DNA of 41,074 nt from Gammaproteobacteria bacterium (GTDB lineage: Bacteria; Pseudomonadota; Gammaproteobacteria; Legionellales; Legionellaceae), in NCBI GenBank assembly GCA_024742995.1, contig JANSXK010000013.1:1-41074 (forward strand), written 5' to 3'. The notes under the pieces were generated by a model. That model worked only from the letters and a program-made list of their open reading frames with translations. It did not search any database and was not told the origin of the DNA. A program made the translations under genes and the position numbers. How positions within the stretch are numbered: position 1 is the stretch's first letter; each line of letters starts with the position of its first letter. Below, piece by piece: positions 15,880 through 26,009 of this stretch.

Positions 15880-17657
15880 GTATCAATCACCACATGTATT
15901 CTGGACAGTAAGGTTTGAAGGTCAATGACCCCTACCCATTGTAAACCAGCCTTCAATTGTCCAGAGGCATCGTAAAAAAGAAACGTGGGTGGGGCGATGA
16001 CATTGAAGTATTGAAGCAATGCTTGGGTGTCGGCGTCGTTTTTAGACAAATCAATTTGTATTAACATTATCTTATCTTGCAGTGCTGCAATTTGTGGTGC
16101 ATGCATGACATCTTTTTCCATGTGTTGGCAATTGTCACACCAAGTGGCATAAAAATCTAAGAGGACAGGTTTTTCAGCTGTTTTGGCATCTGCCAGTAAT
16201 TGTTGTGCGTCTGTTAGCGTGCTGACCACATGATAAGTGACCGCAGTGGTTGTGCTTGGCGCGGGTTTACTCAGGGGCTGCCAGGGGTTGGTGTGACCGG
16301 CACTGGCGCCGTATAAAATGAAGCCACCAAAAATAATCAGCATGAGCGCCAAGGCTTGCATTAAAATAGGACGGCCTGACTTCTTGGGAATGAAAAAAGG
16401 CTTGAGACCCAGACCAGATGCAATGAACAAGGCGGACCATAAGAGCATGCTGACCATCGGTGTCACCAATCGTGATAACAAATGAATGGCAATGCCTAAA
16501 AGTAGGATACCAAAAATATATTTGATGGTATTCATCCAAAGCCCAGCTTTGGGTAATAATTTCCCTGCAGACGCCCCAAGCAATAACAACGGCGTACCCA
16601 TTCCCAAGCCTAAGAAAAACAAGGCCAAGAGCCCCAGTATCGAAGAGCCTGAATCCGCGATATAAGAGAGCGCACCGATTAAGGGTGGGGTGACGCAAGG
16701 AGATAGAATCAATATGGACATCGCACCCATCAATGCTGCGCCCCAATAATGTCCACTTTCTTGGCCGCGTGACATGCCAGCAAGGTGTGTTTGCCAGGAC
16801 AATGGCAAACGAAAGGTATACACATCAAACATTGACAATGCCAAAATCACGAAAATCAAACTGAACAGACCAATGATCCAGGGTGTTTGCATCAGGATTT
16901 GTAAATTGGCACCCAGTGATGCAATGAGGGCGCCAATAACACCATAAGTGAGAGACATGCTGAGCACGTAACTTAAAGACAGCAAAAATGCTTTGCGGGT
17001 GGAAATATCTTTACCATGACCCACAATGATACTGGATAAAACTGGGACCATGGGTAATACGCAAGGGGTGAATGCCAATAATAAGCCAAACCCAAAAAAA
17101 CTGAGGATGATCCAGGCCGGATTGGCTGTGCGGAATAGTGATTGAATATCTGCGTCAGAGGTCATTGAAGTGGAAGGCGGAGCTTCGGTAAGGGCTGTTG
17201 CTTTCTTTTCTTTATTGATTTGACTCAAAGCATGATCACCATCAAAGGTGAGTTTGAAGGTTCGATTTTGTGGTGGGTAGCAAAATCCTGCATCCGAACA
17301 TCCCTGATAATGCACCTTAATTAAAAATTCTCCGCCCAAATCAGATAACACGGGTACGGCTAAGGTGAGTTGATCGCGGTAAATTAAGGTTTGCTTACCA
17401 CGCTTGGAGACTTTGATTTCGGGTTCTGGATATTGAATGGTGCCAATGCGCAAATAATTTTTATGGACACTTTTCACCGAAATACGTTTTTGATATAAAA
17501 AATAACCGCTTTTTATGGTCCAATCCAATTTGATGGTATTCGCATCGAATTTTTTGACCTCCATATGAAACGCTTGTGCCTCAGGTAATGGGGCTGAGAT
17601 ACCATACAAAGGTAGCAGGAGTAAGATCAATAATCCGATGGTTTGTCGTAAGCGCAT
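15876..17657 (-). CDS. dsbD: Thiol:disulfide interchange protein DsbD
   Basis: DsbD carries electrons from cytosolic thioredoxin across the inner membrane to periplasmic reductases. The 593-residue chain has a signal peptide (about 1-22) and an N-terminal alpha domain with Cys120 and Cys126 (YQGCSDAGFCYPP). The eight-helix transmembrane domain has paired cysteines in AFTPCVLPMVP (Cys199) and LSPCVTPPL. The C-terminal thioredoxin domain has Cys507-Asp-Asn-Cys510 (FYATWCDNCQHM). All six redox cysteines are present, so it should work. DsbA/Com1 at 10015 and the redoxin at 30773 are other thiol enzymes in the window. Its stop overlaps the convergent 15085 gene, and its 3' end exists in a second, degenerate copy at 14881. 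Confidence 0.96.
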   Translation of the reverse strand: MRLRQTIGLLILLLLPLYGISAPLPEAQAFHMEVKKFDANTIKLDWTIKSGYFLYQKRISVKSVHKNYLRIGTIQYPEPEIKVSKRGKQTLIYRDQLTLAVPVLSDLGGEFLIKVHYQGCSDAGFCYPPQNRTFKLTFDGDHALSQINKEKKATALTEAPPSTSMTSDADIQSLFRTANPAWIILSFFGFGLLLAFTPCVLPMVPVLSSIIVGHGKDISTRKAFLLSLSYVLSMSLTYGVIGALIASLGANLQILMQTPWIIGLFSLIFVILALSMFDVYTFRLPLSWQTHLAGMSRGQESGHYWGAALMGAMSILILSPCVTPPLIGALSYIADSGSSILGLLALFFLGLGMGTPLLLLGASAGKLLPKAGLWMNTIKYIFGILLLGIAIHLLSRLVTPMVSMLLWSALFIASGLGLKPFFIPKKSGRPILMQALALMLIIFGGFILYGASAGHTNPWQPLSKPAPSTTTAVTYHVVSTLTDAQQLLADAKTAEKPVLLDFYATWCDNCQHMEKDVMHAPQIAALQDKIMLIQIDLSKNDADTQALLQYFNVIAPPTFLFYDASGQLKAGLQWVGVIDLQTLLSRIHVVIDT

Positions 17658-17788
17658 GAGGTATTTTTACCCGTAGTGTAAAAACTCAATCATAGCTAAG
17701 TTTGGCAGCAAAATCACCTGGGATTTAGGGTTGTGTTTTTTTAGACGACGTTTGTGGTTTGTTTCATTTAGGTTGAAAGAGATGATAT

Positions 17789-18451
17789 CTATCGCATAGC
17801 TTGCAGCACGTGTTTCATACTTGAAGAATGCCGGCTGAATAGTAATTTTTCAGCGTCTAATGCGCAATGCAGTGCGGCTGTATCTTTGATGATTTCTTGT
17901 GCCCAATCAATCTTAGTTATGCAATAAGAACCTTGGGATAGATGAGATAAGCGTCTGCTATTGTCTAGCCTGATGATCTCTTGAGCGATAATATTTAAGC
18001 GTTTGGTAGAACGAGATGATGCGCAAGGAAGTAATCGCTGTATTTCTTCCAGCAACGCGTTGACTATTTTTACCTGGCTAGGATTAGACGATTGTTCTTT
18101 GGTTAAAATGGCAATGGCTTTGTGGACGGCATCCTGTTCGGTCGCGAGGATGGCAGCAGTGGCTTCGATATTATGTAATTCAAGTGTACTATCCATATGT
18201 ACCATGTTTGGATGATTGGTCCATTTGACAAAAGACGTTCTTGCGAGTGAAATTTGAGCTTTCTCCATATCGGGCGTTGCAAACTCTAACGTTTTGATCA
18301 TGTTTTCAAGATCAGCCCATCGTTGTTTATTATTGTTGGAATTTTCTTTGCCGATTGTAGGGTTCGCTGTGGTGTTGTGATCGAAAGTTGCGTTGAGAGG
18401 TTCTTCCTTGGGTGTGTCAATGTAATTATTCACAAAATGCTGTCCTTTCAT
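17789..18451 (-). CDS. Orphan hydrophilic, helix-rich protein
   Basis: I place the start at the ATG at 18451 (MKGQHFVNN), giving 220 residues. The reading frame is open for 15 more codons upstream. The protein is soluble with an Asn/Thr-rich N-terminal 45 residues that is probably disordered, then a predominantly helical region (WADLENMIKTLEF through ALLEEIQRLL and beyond). There is no signal peptide and no recognised motif. The family is unknown to me. It is isolated between dsbD and groESL. Its composition would suit a secreted effector or a cytosolic accessory protein, and the sequence does not separate these. Confidence 0.65.
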   Translation of the reverse strand: MKGQHFVNNYIDTPKEEPLNATFDHNTTANPTIGKENSNNNKQRWADLENMIKTLEFATPDMEKAQISLARTSFVKWTNHPNMVHMDSTLELHNIEATAAILATEQDAVHKAIAILTKEQSSNPSQVKIVNALLEEIQRLLPCASSRSTKRLNIIAQEIIRLDNSRRLSHLSQGSYCITKIDWAQEIIKDTAALHCALDAEKLLFSRHSSSMKHVLQAMR

Positions 18452-18496
18452 TTGTAAAACACTGTTTATAGTAAGTATAGACCAAAAAACAGACAT

Positions 18497-18735
18497 CGTG
18501 TTTTATATAAGGATACAAATGCTGTTTGTTTGAGTTTTTTGACTACGTTCTGTGTTTTATATGGCTTAGTTTCATATGGTGTTTTTTCTTTCTATGTACC
18601 ACGCTTTATGTGCAGTATTCGGGTGATGTCTAAGTACAGCAGTTTCGCGAAAAAACTGTGGGATGAGGGATTTTACAGGGCTATGGTTTTTTAAAAGCAA
18701 ATTACAAAAGATCTCAATAATTTTTTGCAACAACC
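18497..18735. other. Intergenic region upstream of groESL
   Basis: AT-rich, with no open frame of interest. The left part contains the likely promoter region of the minus-strand 18451 gene (TATACT and TATAAA boxes near 18455-18480). No repeat of the families found elsewhere in the window is seen here. Confidence 0.4.
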
Positions 18736-18764
18736 CTTGAAAAATGATTTCTGCATCCCCATAT
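18736..18764 (+). promoter_or_regulatory. Sigma32 heat-shock promoter of groESL
   Basis: -35 CTTGAAA (18736-18742), a 14-bp spacer and -10 CCCCATAT (18757-18764) match the sigma32 consensus essentially perfectly. It lies about 60 bp before groES. No CIRCE element is seen, so control is probably by RpoH alone. Confidence 0.9.
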
Positions 18765-18825
18765 TGTTGTCATCAGCGTGATCAACACTGAAAAGTTATC
18801 ATTAACAAATCAGGAGATTTTAAGT

Positions 18826-19122
18826 ATGAGTATACAAATTCGTCCATTACACGACCGTGTTGTTGTACGTCGCTTGGAAGACGAACGCACCACTGCCGGT
18901 GGGATTGTGATTCCAGATAGTGCTGCAGAAAAACCAATGCGTGGTGAAGTGGTTGCCATTGGTACTGGCAAAGTATTAGACAACGGTGACACTCGTGCCC
19001 TAGCGGTGAATGTAGGTGAGATAGTGTTGTTTGGTAAATACAGTGGTACAGAAGTTAAAATTAATAATCAAGAATTGGTTGTGATGCGTGAAGATGACGT
19101 CATGGCTGTGGTTGAAAAATAA
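18826..19122 (+). CDS. groES: Co-chaperonin GroES
   Basis: GroES is the heptameric lid of the GroEL folding chamber. The start is the ATG at 18826, because CAGGAG precedes it at a good distance and the protein then begins in family style ([14 protein letters not shown]). An in-frame GTG at 18778 lies too close to the promoter. The product has 98 residues with the mobile loop region [18 protein letters not shown] and the C-terminal [14 protein letters not shown]. groEL follows 29 bp downstream in the same transcript. Confidence 0.97.
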   Translation: MSIQIRPLHDRVVVRRLEDERTTAGGIVIPDSAAEKPMRGEVVAIGTGKVLDNGDTRALAVNVGEIVLFGKYSGTEVKINNQELVVMREDDVMAVVEK

Positions 19123-19127
19123 TTTAA

Positions 19128-20810
<1,683 letters not shown>

Positions 20811-20836
20811 CCCAGTCGTTTATATTAGTCCCTTTT

Positions 20837-20864
20837 AAAACCCGCCAAATGGCGGGTTTTTTTT
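20837..20864 (+). terminator. Rho-independent terminator after groEL
   Basis: CCCGCC (20841-20846), AAAT, GGCGGG (20851-20856), then eight T residues. The stem extends through AAAA/TTTT. A strong intrinsic terminator 27 bp after the groEL stop. Confidence 0.93.
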
Positions 20865-20903
20865 GTGCTATATTTATTAAACAAGTTCATGATAGGAAGA
20901 AGG

Positions 20904-22310
20904 ATGATCTCGAAAACCATTAGCGCGCTCATATTCATAGCCGCTTCAACAAATGCTGCGGCCTACTATACTGGACAAGGCAAACTTTTTTCAGAAGATG
21001 ATGAAGCAGTCAATATCAATGGTGTATCCTGGTCTGGGTTTCAAGATACCAATGTGTTTCAAGGATTACAGTCCAATCCCTTTTATGCAATGACCGCCAC
21101 TTCTGCCAACAAGCGAGATTATGGCATGATGGATGTGCTGATTGGGGCTGAGTCGGTACCTGGAGATTTTCCTTTATTTAAAACGGTTAGAATTCCGATT
21201 CAACCCGGTGTTTTGTATGATACCGCAGGCAAGGTTGATTTGAATGCGTCGTTTGCAGATAAAAGTAATCCTACAGAAGGGAACGGATTATTTTGTAAAA
21301 CATGGGCAACGACTTGGGATGGTTGTCAAACGTCGGTATCGCCTAAGGATGCGTTTTGGACGGTATTGAGCGAAATGCAAAAGAAAAACATGAGAGTTTT
21401 GGTCGACATGCATCATCGTTATGGTTATGGCGATGGTATGCGCGATGGCACCGTGTATGATATGACGCAATACGGCAAAGACATTGCTTTATTAGCGGAG
21501 CAGATCAAAACTAATGAATTAGATAATGTGGTCGGCATTGATGTTTTTAACGAGCCACATCAATTGTCTTGGTTTCAAAACTCAAACGGCCAAGTGCCTT
21601 GGACCAAAGTCATTGCTACCGCAGCGAATGCAATCTTTGATGCAGATCCAGAATTGGTCTTATTTGTAGAAGGTGCGGATCAGGGCAGCAATGATCCGGA
21701 TACCCCAGCCATTTGTGTCAACAGTGCTGATATCACGGATGATCCGAATGCTTATTCGCATGGTGCTGACGCACAAGCGTGTGGGACTTTGGATCGCGTG
21801 TATTTTAAAGGCAATTGGGGCGAAGATTTTAAACCACTGCTTGAAGCTGCATCAGCAAAACAAGGCGTTGCCAAATTTGATCGCGCCCAATTTGAGCGTG
21901 AGCTCACCAAGCAAGGTATCGATGCAGATACTTTAGATTGGTTATTAGGGGATGAGTTCGGTAATCATGGACACCTCGTGTTTTCTCCTCATGTCTATCC
22001 AGCTGAAGTTGCAGGCTGGGAATCCGCACCTGGTGCGCCTTCCAATCTACGTTTCGATTGGACTTGGGGTTTTCTAGCCAAAGCCAATTACCCTGTGATC
22101 TTGGGTGAAGCATCTTGGAAAACAGATTCAGGCAAAGCATTTGTGACAGATGCGTTGATGCCATATTTGAAAACCAATATGCAAACCTCTAATTTGTTTT
22201 TCTGGGGCATAGGATTTTTGGGAGATACAGTGACTGCCATTGATCCACAAAACGGCAATATGAACTCTGATGTATGGAATACCATGAAGCCTTATTTTGT
22301 AGGGGAGTAG
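20904..22310 (+). CDS. Secreted GH5 endoglucanase (cellulase)
   Basis: I choose the ATG at 20904 because it begins a clean signal peptide (MISKTISALIFIAASTNAAA) and follows AGGAAG; an ATG at 20889 is also possible. The 468-residue product has glycoside hydrolase family 5 features: VNINGVSWSGF, VLVDMHHRYGYGDG (His170/171), the acid/base Glu217 in IDVFNEPHQ, and the nucleophile Glu402 in VILGEASW. Cys131 and Cys141, and another pair near 271 and 293, could form disulfides. It would hydrolyse beta-1,4-glucan outside the cell. Legionella secretes a GH5 cellulase by type II secretion, and amoeba cyst walls contain cellulose, so a protozoan-associated lifestyle fits. It starts right after the groEL terminator and has no obvious partner gene. 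Confidence 0.92.
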   Translation: MISKTISALIFIAASTNAAAYYTGQGKLFSEDDEAVNINGVSWSGFQDTNVFQGLQSNPFYAMTATSANKRDYGMMDVLIGAESVPGDFPLFKTVRIPIQPGVLYDTAGKVDLNASFADKSNPTEGNGLFCKTWATTWDGCQTSVSPKDAFWTVLSEMQKKNMRVLVDMHHRYGYGDGMRDGTVYDMTQYGKDIALLAEQIKTNELDNVVGIDVFNEPHQLSWFQNSNGQVPWTKVIATAANAIFDADPELVLFVEGADQGSNDPDTPAICVNSADITDDPNAYSHGADAQACGTLDRVYFKGNWGEDFKPLLEAASAKQGVAKFDRAQFERELTKQGIDADTLDWLLGDEFGNHGHLVFSPHVYPAEVAGWESAPGAPSNLRFDWTWGFLAKANYPVILGEASWKTDSGKAFVTDALMPYLKTNMQTSNLFFWGIGFLGDTVTAIDPQNGNMNSDVWNTMKPYFVGE

Positions 22311-22429
22311 TGGGTTGCGTTGTTTTGAACATTGCAGGTTTTTTTGTGAACACATGGATTGTTTGTGAAGTCTTGAAGGATTATAAAAACAGCCTTTTAT
22401 TGGTTTGAGCTTAGGTGTCGTTGGAAGCG

Positions 22430-22867
22430 CTACAATGGATTGAAACGACTTCCATCTGCATTAAAAGATGTTGTATTTAGAATCTCTTGTGCGACAACAT
22501 CACATATGGATTTAAATACTTGTTTGAATTGCTTCTCCTCTTGTTCCCCATCATTAAAAAGGAGGGATATACTCTCACCAAAACGGGCATAAAATCCTTC
22601 GTAATATTCTTGGGCATCTGAAAGTTTATTGTCGAAATTCTTAGGTGAATCGTATAATTTGATTAGTTCTTATGGTATTTGCACCAATATTAATTTTCTG
22701 TATGAAATACAAACGTCGAAGCTCTGGCTAATACGCCCCGCACGCATTTCGATAATATTTGCTGACCGCATGAATGCGCGTTTCGTTTCTAAAGGAATAT
22801 TGAATTTAGAAATCAACGCATCTAACGAATTAGTGTTGCGTCGTTCTGTATGATCAAACATAGACAC
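22430..22867 (-). pseudogene. Gene broken by a single in-frame stop
   Basis: From the ATG at 22867 the minus strand encodes 65 residues (MSMFDHTERRNTNSLDALI and on), then TAA at 22670-22672. The same frame continues open for another 79 codons (ELIKLYDSPKNFDNKLSDAQ, then EYYEGFYARFGESISLLFND) to TAG at 22430-22432. The whole would be about 145 residues, soluble and helical. The composition is the same on both sides of the stop, so I read it as one gene with a nonsense mutation. The family is unknown. Readthrough or a sequencing error are alternatives. Confidence 0.6.
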
Positions 22868-22962
22868 CTTTTTGTGGTCAAAAAAAATGCATATTACATG
22901 TTTTGCGTCTCCATTGCAAACACTATGTTACATAAAAAGACAAACACTGATTGCGCCCTAGA

Positions 22963-23304
22963 TTACGTTACAAGCAAGTCATCAAACTTTGCTGCACAAA
23001 TAAAATCATTCAATGACAAACCCTGTAACGCATGGGTCATCAGCGTGATGTGGCAATAATTGTAGCCAATTTCCAAATCTGGGTGGTGGTTTTCGGTGTT
23101 TGCGATCCATGCCAAAGCATTCACGAAGGCCATGGTTTCATAGAAATTTTGAAACGAAAAAGAGCGTTTGATCTGGCATTGATCGGGTGTCACTTGCCAC
23201 GTATCTTCTAATTGTGGCATGAGTGCTGCAATTTGTTCTGCTGTCAGAGGGTTGCCAATGCCTTCACATGATTCACAACGTTTGCTACTTAAATCACTAC
23301 TCAT
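22963..23304 (-). CDS. phhB: Pterin-4-alpha-carbinolamine dehydratase
   Basis: PhhB dehydrates 4a-hydroxytetrahydrobiopterin and so recycles the cofactor of aromatic amino-acid hydroxylases. The 113-residue protein has the family core: SFSFQNFYETMAFVNALAWI, then NHHPDLEIGYNYCHITLMTH (active-site histidines) and ALQGLSLNDF. An N-terminal CESCEG pair of cysteines is an extension. It begins seven bases after the hisC stop, so the two are probably one operon. No phenylalanine hydroxylase is in the window. Confidence 0.93.
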   Translation of the reverse strand: MSSDLSSKRCESCEGIGNPLTAEQIAALMPQLEDTWQVTPDQCQIKRSFSFQNFYETMAFVNALAWIANTENHHPDLEIGYNYCHITLMTHALQGLSLNDFICAAKFDDLLVT

Positions 23305-23311
23305 CGTCGTA

Positions 23312-24433
23312 TTATCCTTGTTGTTTTGTGTTTGTCTTAAGAATGCTAAAAAAGGTTTCTAAAAAGCGTTGATTTTGTGCTTCAGTACCAATCGTAACAC
23401 GCAGATAAGAACTCATGCCATAGGGATGTAAGGGCCGAACGATAATACCCTGGCTTTCTAACGCTTGAGCTATGGGCAGCGCATCACAACCGCAGTCGAT
23501 GGTTAAAAAGTTTGCGGAAGAGGGCAAATGGTGGATGGCTTGTTGCGTCAGTGTTTCTGACATCGCATTACGATAGGTTGTAATTTTTTTAATAGTGTCA
23601 TGAATAAAAGATTGATCGGTTAAAGCCGCGCGAGCTGCAGTCAAGGCCGCAATATTAGCAGTAAAAGGCAGGTGAATTTTTTGAATGGTTGCAATGATTT
23701 GTGGATCGGCAATTGCATATCCCAGACGCAAACCAGCCAAACCATAGGCTTTGGAAAAGGTTCGAGTGATGACTAAATTACGATAACGTTGTAACAGGGA
23801 AATGGTATCGGGTAGGGGTGACAAAAATTCGTAATACGCTTCGTCTAAAACCAGCAACGTCGAGGCTGGAATATGATCTAAAATACGTTGAATTTCATCA
23901 ACATCAACCACAAGGCCAGTCGGATTATTTGGATTGGCAATAAAAATTAATGCTGTCTCATCACTACAGGCCTGTATGAGGGCATCGATATCAACTTTCC
24001 AATCTTGGGTTGGCGTAGATACCACAGCCACACCCAAACCATGTGCTTGAATGGCATAAGAGCTGAAGGCATAGTCGTGGGTTAACATATGTTTGTTTTG
24101 ATGTAAGGCAAAACAGTTCAACAGTAGACCAAATAGTGAATCTGAGCCATTAGCAATACTCAGCATATCGGGATCGATATTTAAAAAATCACTCAATTCT
24201 TGATGTAACGGATGATGCCTCGCTGAAGGATAGGATGCAATCGTCATAGGGTTGAGGTGTTGCAAGGCTTCGATGGCGTTAGGGCTACATCCAAAGACAT
24301 TTTCATTTGAAGCCAGTTTAATGATATCGCTGATACCGTGTTCCGCTGCGACTTCTGTGACGCTTTTGCCTGGTACATACGGCGAGAGTGTTTGAATCCC
24401 GGGGTGGGGTAGAGCATTGTAATCATATTGCAT
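23312..24433 (-). CDS. hisC: Histidinol-phosphate aminotransferase family protein
   Basis: This fold-type I PLP aminotransferase matches HisC. The start is the ATG at 24433 (MQYDYNALPHPGIQ), since AGGAGA lies five bases upstream; another ATG seven codons further upstream lacks such a site. The 373-residue chain has substrate loop LASNENVFGCSPNA, IANPNNPTG, VLDEAYYEF and the PLP lysine Lys228 in TFSKAYGLAGLRLGYAI, with the C-terminal arginine in YLRVTIGT. No other his genes are nearby. Its partner is phhB, so a role as an aromatic aminotransferase is possible; HisC enzymes are known to accept aromatic substrates. Confidence 0.93.
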   Translation of the reverse strand: MQYDYNALPHPGIQTLSPYVPGKSVTEVAAEHGISDIIKLASNENVFGCSPNAIEALQHLNPMTIASYPSARHHPLHQELSDFLNIDPDMLSIANGSDSLFGLLLNCFALHQNKHMLTHDYAFSSYAIQAHGLGVAVVSTPTQDWKVDIDALIQACSDETALIFIANPNNPTGLVVDVDEIQRILDHIPASTLLVLDEAYYEFLSPLPDTISLLQRYRNLVITRTFSKAYGLAGLRLGYAIADPQIIATIQKIHLPFTANIAALTAARAALTDQSFIHDTIKKITTYRNAMSETLTQQAIHHLPSSANFLTIDCGCDALPIAQALESQGIIVRPLHPYGMSSYLRVTIGTEAQNQRFLETFFSILKTNTKQQG

Positions 24434-24500
24434 GTACGTCTCCTTGCATTCCATGTACGAACCACGTTACAGTTCGTCACCAACCTGAGCATGGAAGATT

Positions 24501-25358
24501 ATGAAGGAACGCGGCTTTTCATTCAGCGAAGTTTTACTCGCTTTATTGCTGGTGACTAGCATATCACTAGCTTTGTTAAAACAACAATGGAAAATGCATC
24601 GCTGGATGATAGAGATGCAACGTCAAGATCGTGCGTGGTTAGATCTGAGTAATGAACGCGAGAGATCCCAGCAACAAGGCTTTTCTTTGATTGAATGGAT
24701 GATAGGATTGGCGTTGTCTTTGAGTCTTATCACGGCATGTATCCAGCAGTACGCCCATGTGCAGCGGCACTTTCATTGGCTCGTCGTCAAAATGGCAAAA
24801 GCATCAGGTTTGCCTATCACCTTGGATTTACTTCGTAGCCGTGGTCATCAGGCAGGATTTACCCCGTGCTTATCGTTACCTGCGTTACAGACGCTAGATC
24901 GGCGTAGTGGTCATGCGTTGCAGATGTTGAGTTTCAGCGATCATGATAGCAAAATAACATTTCGACGCATGCATGAGGTCCATGTCCCTGTCGCAAAGAT
25001 TCGAGGACAAAGAAGAGTGACCCTCGCGGCTTCTATGACGTGGCATACGGGTATGCCGTTGATCATTGCTGATTGTCAGCATGCAGAAGTTCATGCCGCC
25101 TATCAAATCTCACAACGGAGTATCAATTTAGCGCACGCGTTGCGCTTTGATTATCATGCGCCCATTTATATTGGGGCGTGGGTTGAAGAATCGTTTTGGA
25201 TCAAAAATCATACCCTGTATTACCAACAGCAGCATGCCGAAGCATTGATGTCAGATATTGTCGCATGGCGTTGGCAATTGGCGCCCCATTTATTACATTT
25301 GGATATAGATAGAGGTGACAAAGACAGTATCCCGCTAGATATTCGGTTGCATGCATGA
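24501..25358 (+). CDS. Double-prepilin minor pilin, PilV-PilW-like fusion
   Basis: The 285-residue chain carries two class III prepilin signals. The first is GFSFSEVLLALLLVTS with cleavage after Gly5 and the required Glu at mature position 5 (Glu10). The second is GFSLIEWMIGLALSLSLI with Gly60 and Glu65. The first segment looks like the N-terminus of PilV/PilI, shortened to about 55 residues. The second and the following 220 residues look like PilW. Minor pilins prime type IV pilus or pseudopilus assembly. Internal ATG codons at residues 32, 36 and 39 could start a separate PilW, so this may be two overlapping products or a genuine fusion after loss of the PilV body. It overlaps the next gene by four bases (ATGA). 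Confidence 0.8.
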   Translation: MKERGFSFSEVLLALLLVTSISLALLKQQWKMHRWMIEMQRQDRAWLDLSNERERSQQQGFSLIEWMIGLALSLSLITACIQQYAHVQRHFHWLVVKMAKASGLPITLDLLRSRGHQAGFTPCLSLPALQTLDRRSGHALQMLSFSDHDSKITFRRMHEVHVPVAKIRGQRRVTLAASMTWHTGMPLIIADCQHAEVHAAYQISQRSINLAHALRFDYHAPIYIGAWVEESFWIKNHTLYYQQQHAEALMSDIVAWRWQLAPHLLHLDIDRGDKDSIPLDIRLHA

Positions 25359-25906
25359 TGAAGACAAATCGTGGCTTTGTTCTAATGACAGTAGCGTTGC
25401 TCTTAACAGTGATGACTTTATTGGTGCTGATTAATATGAAATGGGTGATGCGGTATCACAAACACCAACACCAATGGCATGCTTATCAAAATCGTATGGC
25501 ATTGCTTGATCAAGCCGCAGAGATGTTGGCGGGACAATTGGAAGCGCGTGGGGCGCAATGCATGACGTCGATACAAAGCGATGTGTCACTTTTCCATCAT
25601 TTATTACATCAGGGTTGTAAATTTGCAAACAATTATCAGTATTTGATTACCGATCTGGGTGCTTACGCGTGTTTGAAAATAAAGGGTTCAGGGGATGAGT
25701 CGAGTACCCGGCATTGGTTACTCTCAGTGTTAGATCCTCAGCTTGGTCGTCGCTTTGTGCAACTGCGGATCGCGACGCCAATACCGAATCAACCCTGTCT
25801 TTGGTCAAAAGAAACAGTGATTCAAAAAGGAGTTTTGACTTGGAGATATGTAAGCTATACCCTAAATAATCACAGGACTTACGCAGAACCACGATCTCTT
25901 CGTTAA
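25355..25906 (+). CDS. PilX-like minor pilin accessory protein
   Basis: A 183-residue protein with a prepilin-like N-terminus (NRGFVLMTVALLLTVMTLLV) that lacks the Glu at mature position 5, as is often the case for PilX. The rest has two cysteine pairs (residues about 69 and 89, 104 and 148). It follows the double-prepilin gene by ATGA overlap, the gene order pilV-pilW-pilX of type IV pilus operons. pilY1 and pilE are missing downstream. The last ten or so residues, RTYAEPRSLR, and the stop codon come from a MITE-like element starting at 25873, so the native C-terminus and anything after it may have been lost. Confidence 0.75.
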   Translation: MMKTNRGFVLMTVALLLTVMTLLVLINMKWVMRYHKHQHQWHAYQNRMALLDQAAEMLAGQLEARGAQCMTSIQSDVSLFHHLLHQGCKFANNYQYLITDLGAYACLKIKGSGDESSTRHWLLSVLDPQLGRRFVQLRIATPIPNQPCLWSKETVIQKGVLTWRYVSYTLNNHRTYAEPRSLR

Positions 25907-25996
25907 AATTAATTTTTAATTCGGTCATTTAGTTGATCTAAACTTCATCATTAAAAATTAATTTTGCTTTGACCTCGAGGTTCTGCGTAAGTCCTG
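25873..25996. mobile_element. MITE-like 124-bp palindromic element, copy 2
   Basis: The terminal inverted repeats CAGGACTTACGCAGAACC and GGTTCTGCGTAAGTCCTG match perfectly over 18 bp. The interior is AT-rich (AAAATTAATTTTTAATTC and ATTAAAAATTAATTTTG) and the whole can fold on itself. The length is the same as copy 1 (11498-11621). No target-site duplication is obvious and there is no transposase. The left end lies inside the PilX-like gene. Confidence 0.9.
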
Positions 25997-26009
25997 AGTC
26001 AGTAATATT

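Noticed and set aside
18778-18825. Upstream GTG start for groES
   Set aside because: It lies only about 14 bases after the sigma32 -10 box and would add residues not found in the family; the ATG at 18826 has a proper ribosome-binding site.
22850-23059. Plus-strand frame of 69 codons
   Set aside because: Antisense to the 3' end of phhB; lacks a ribosome-binding site and protein-like composition.
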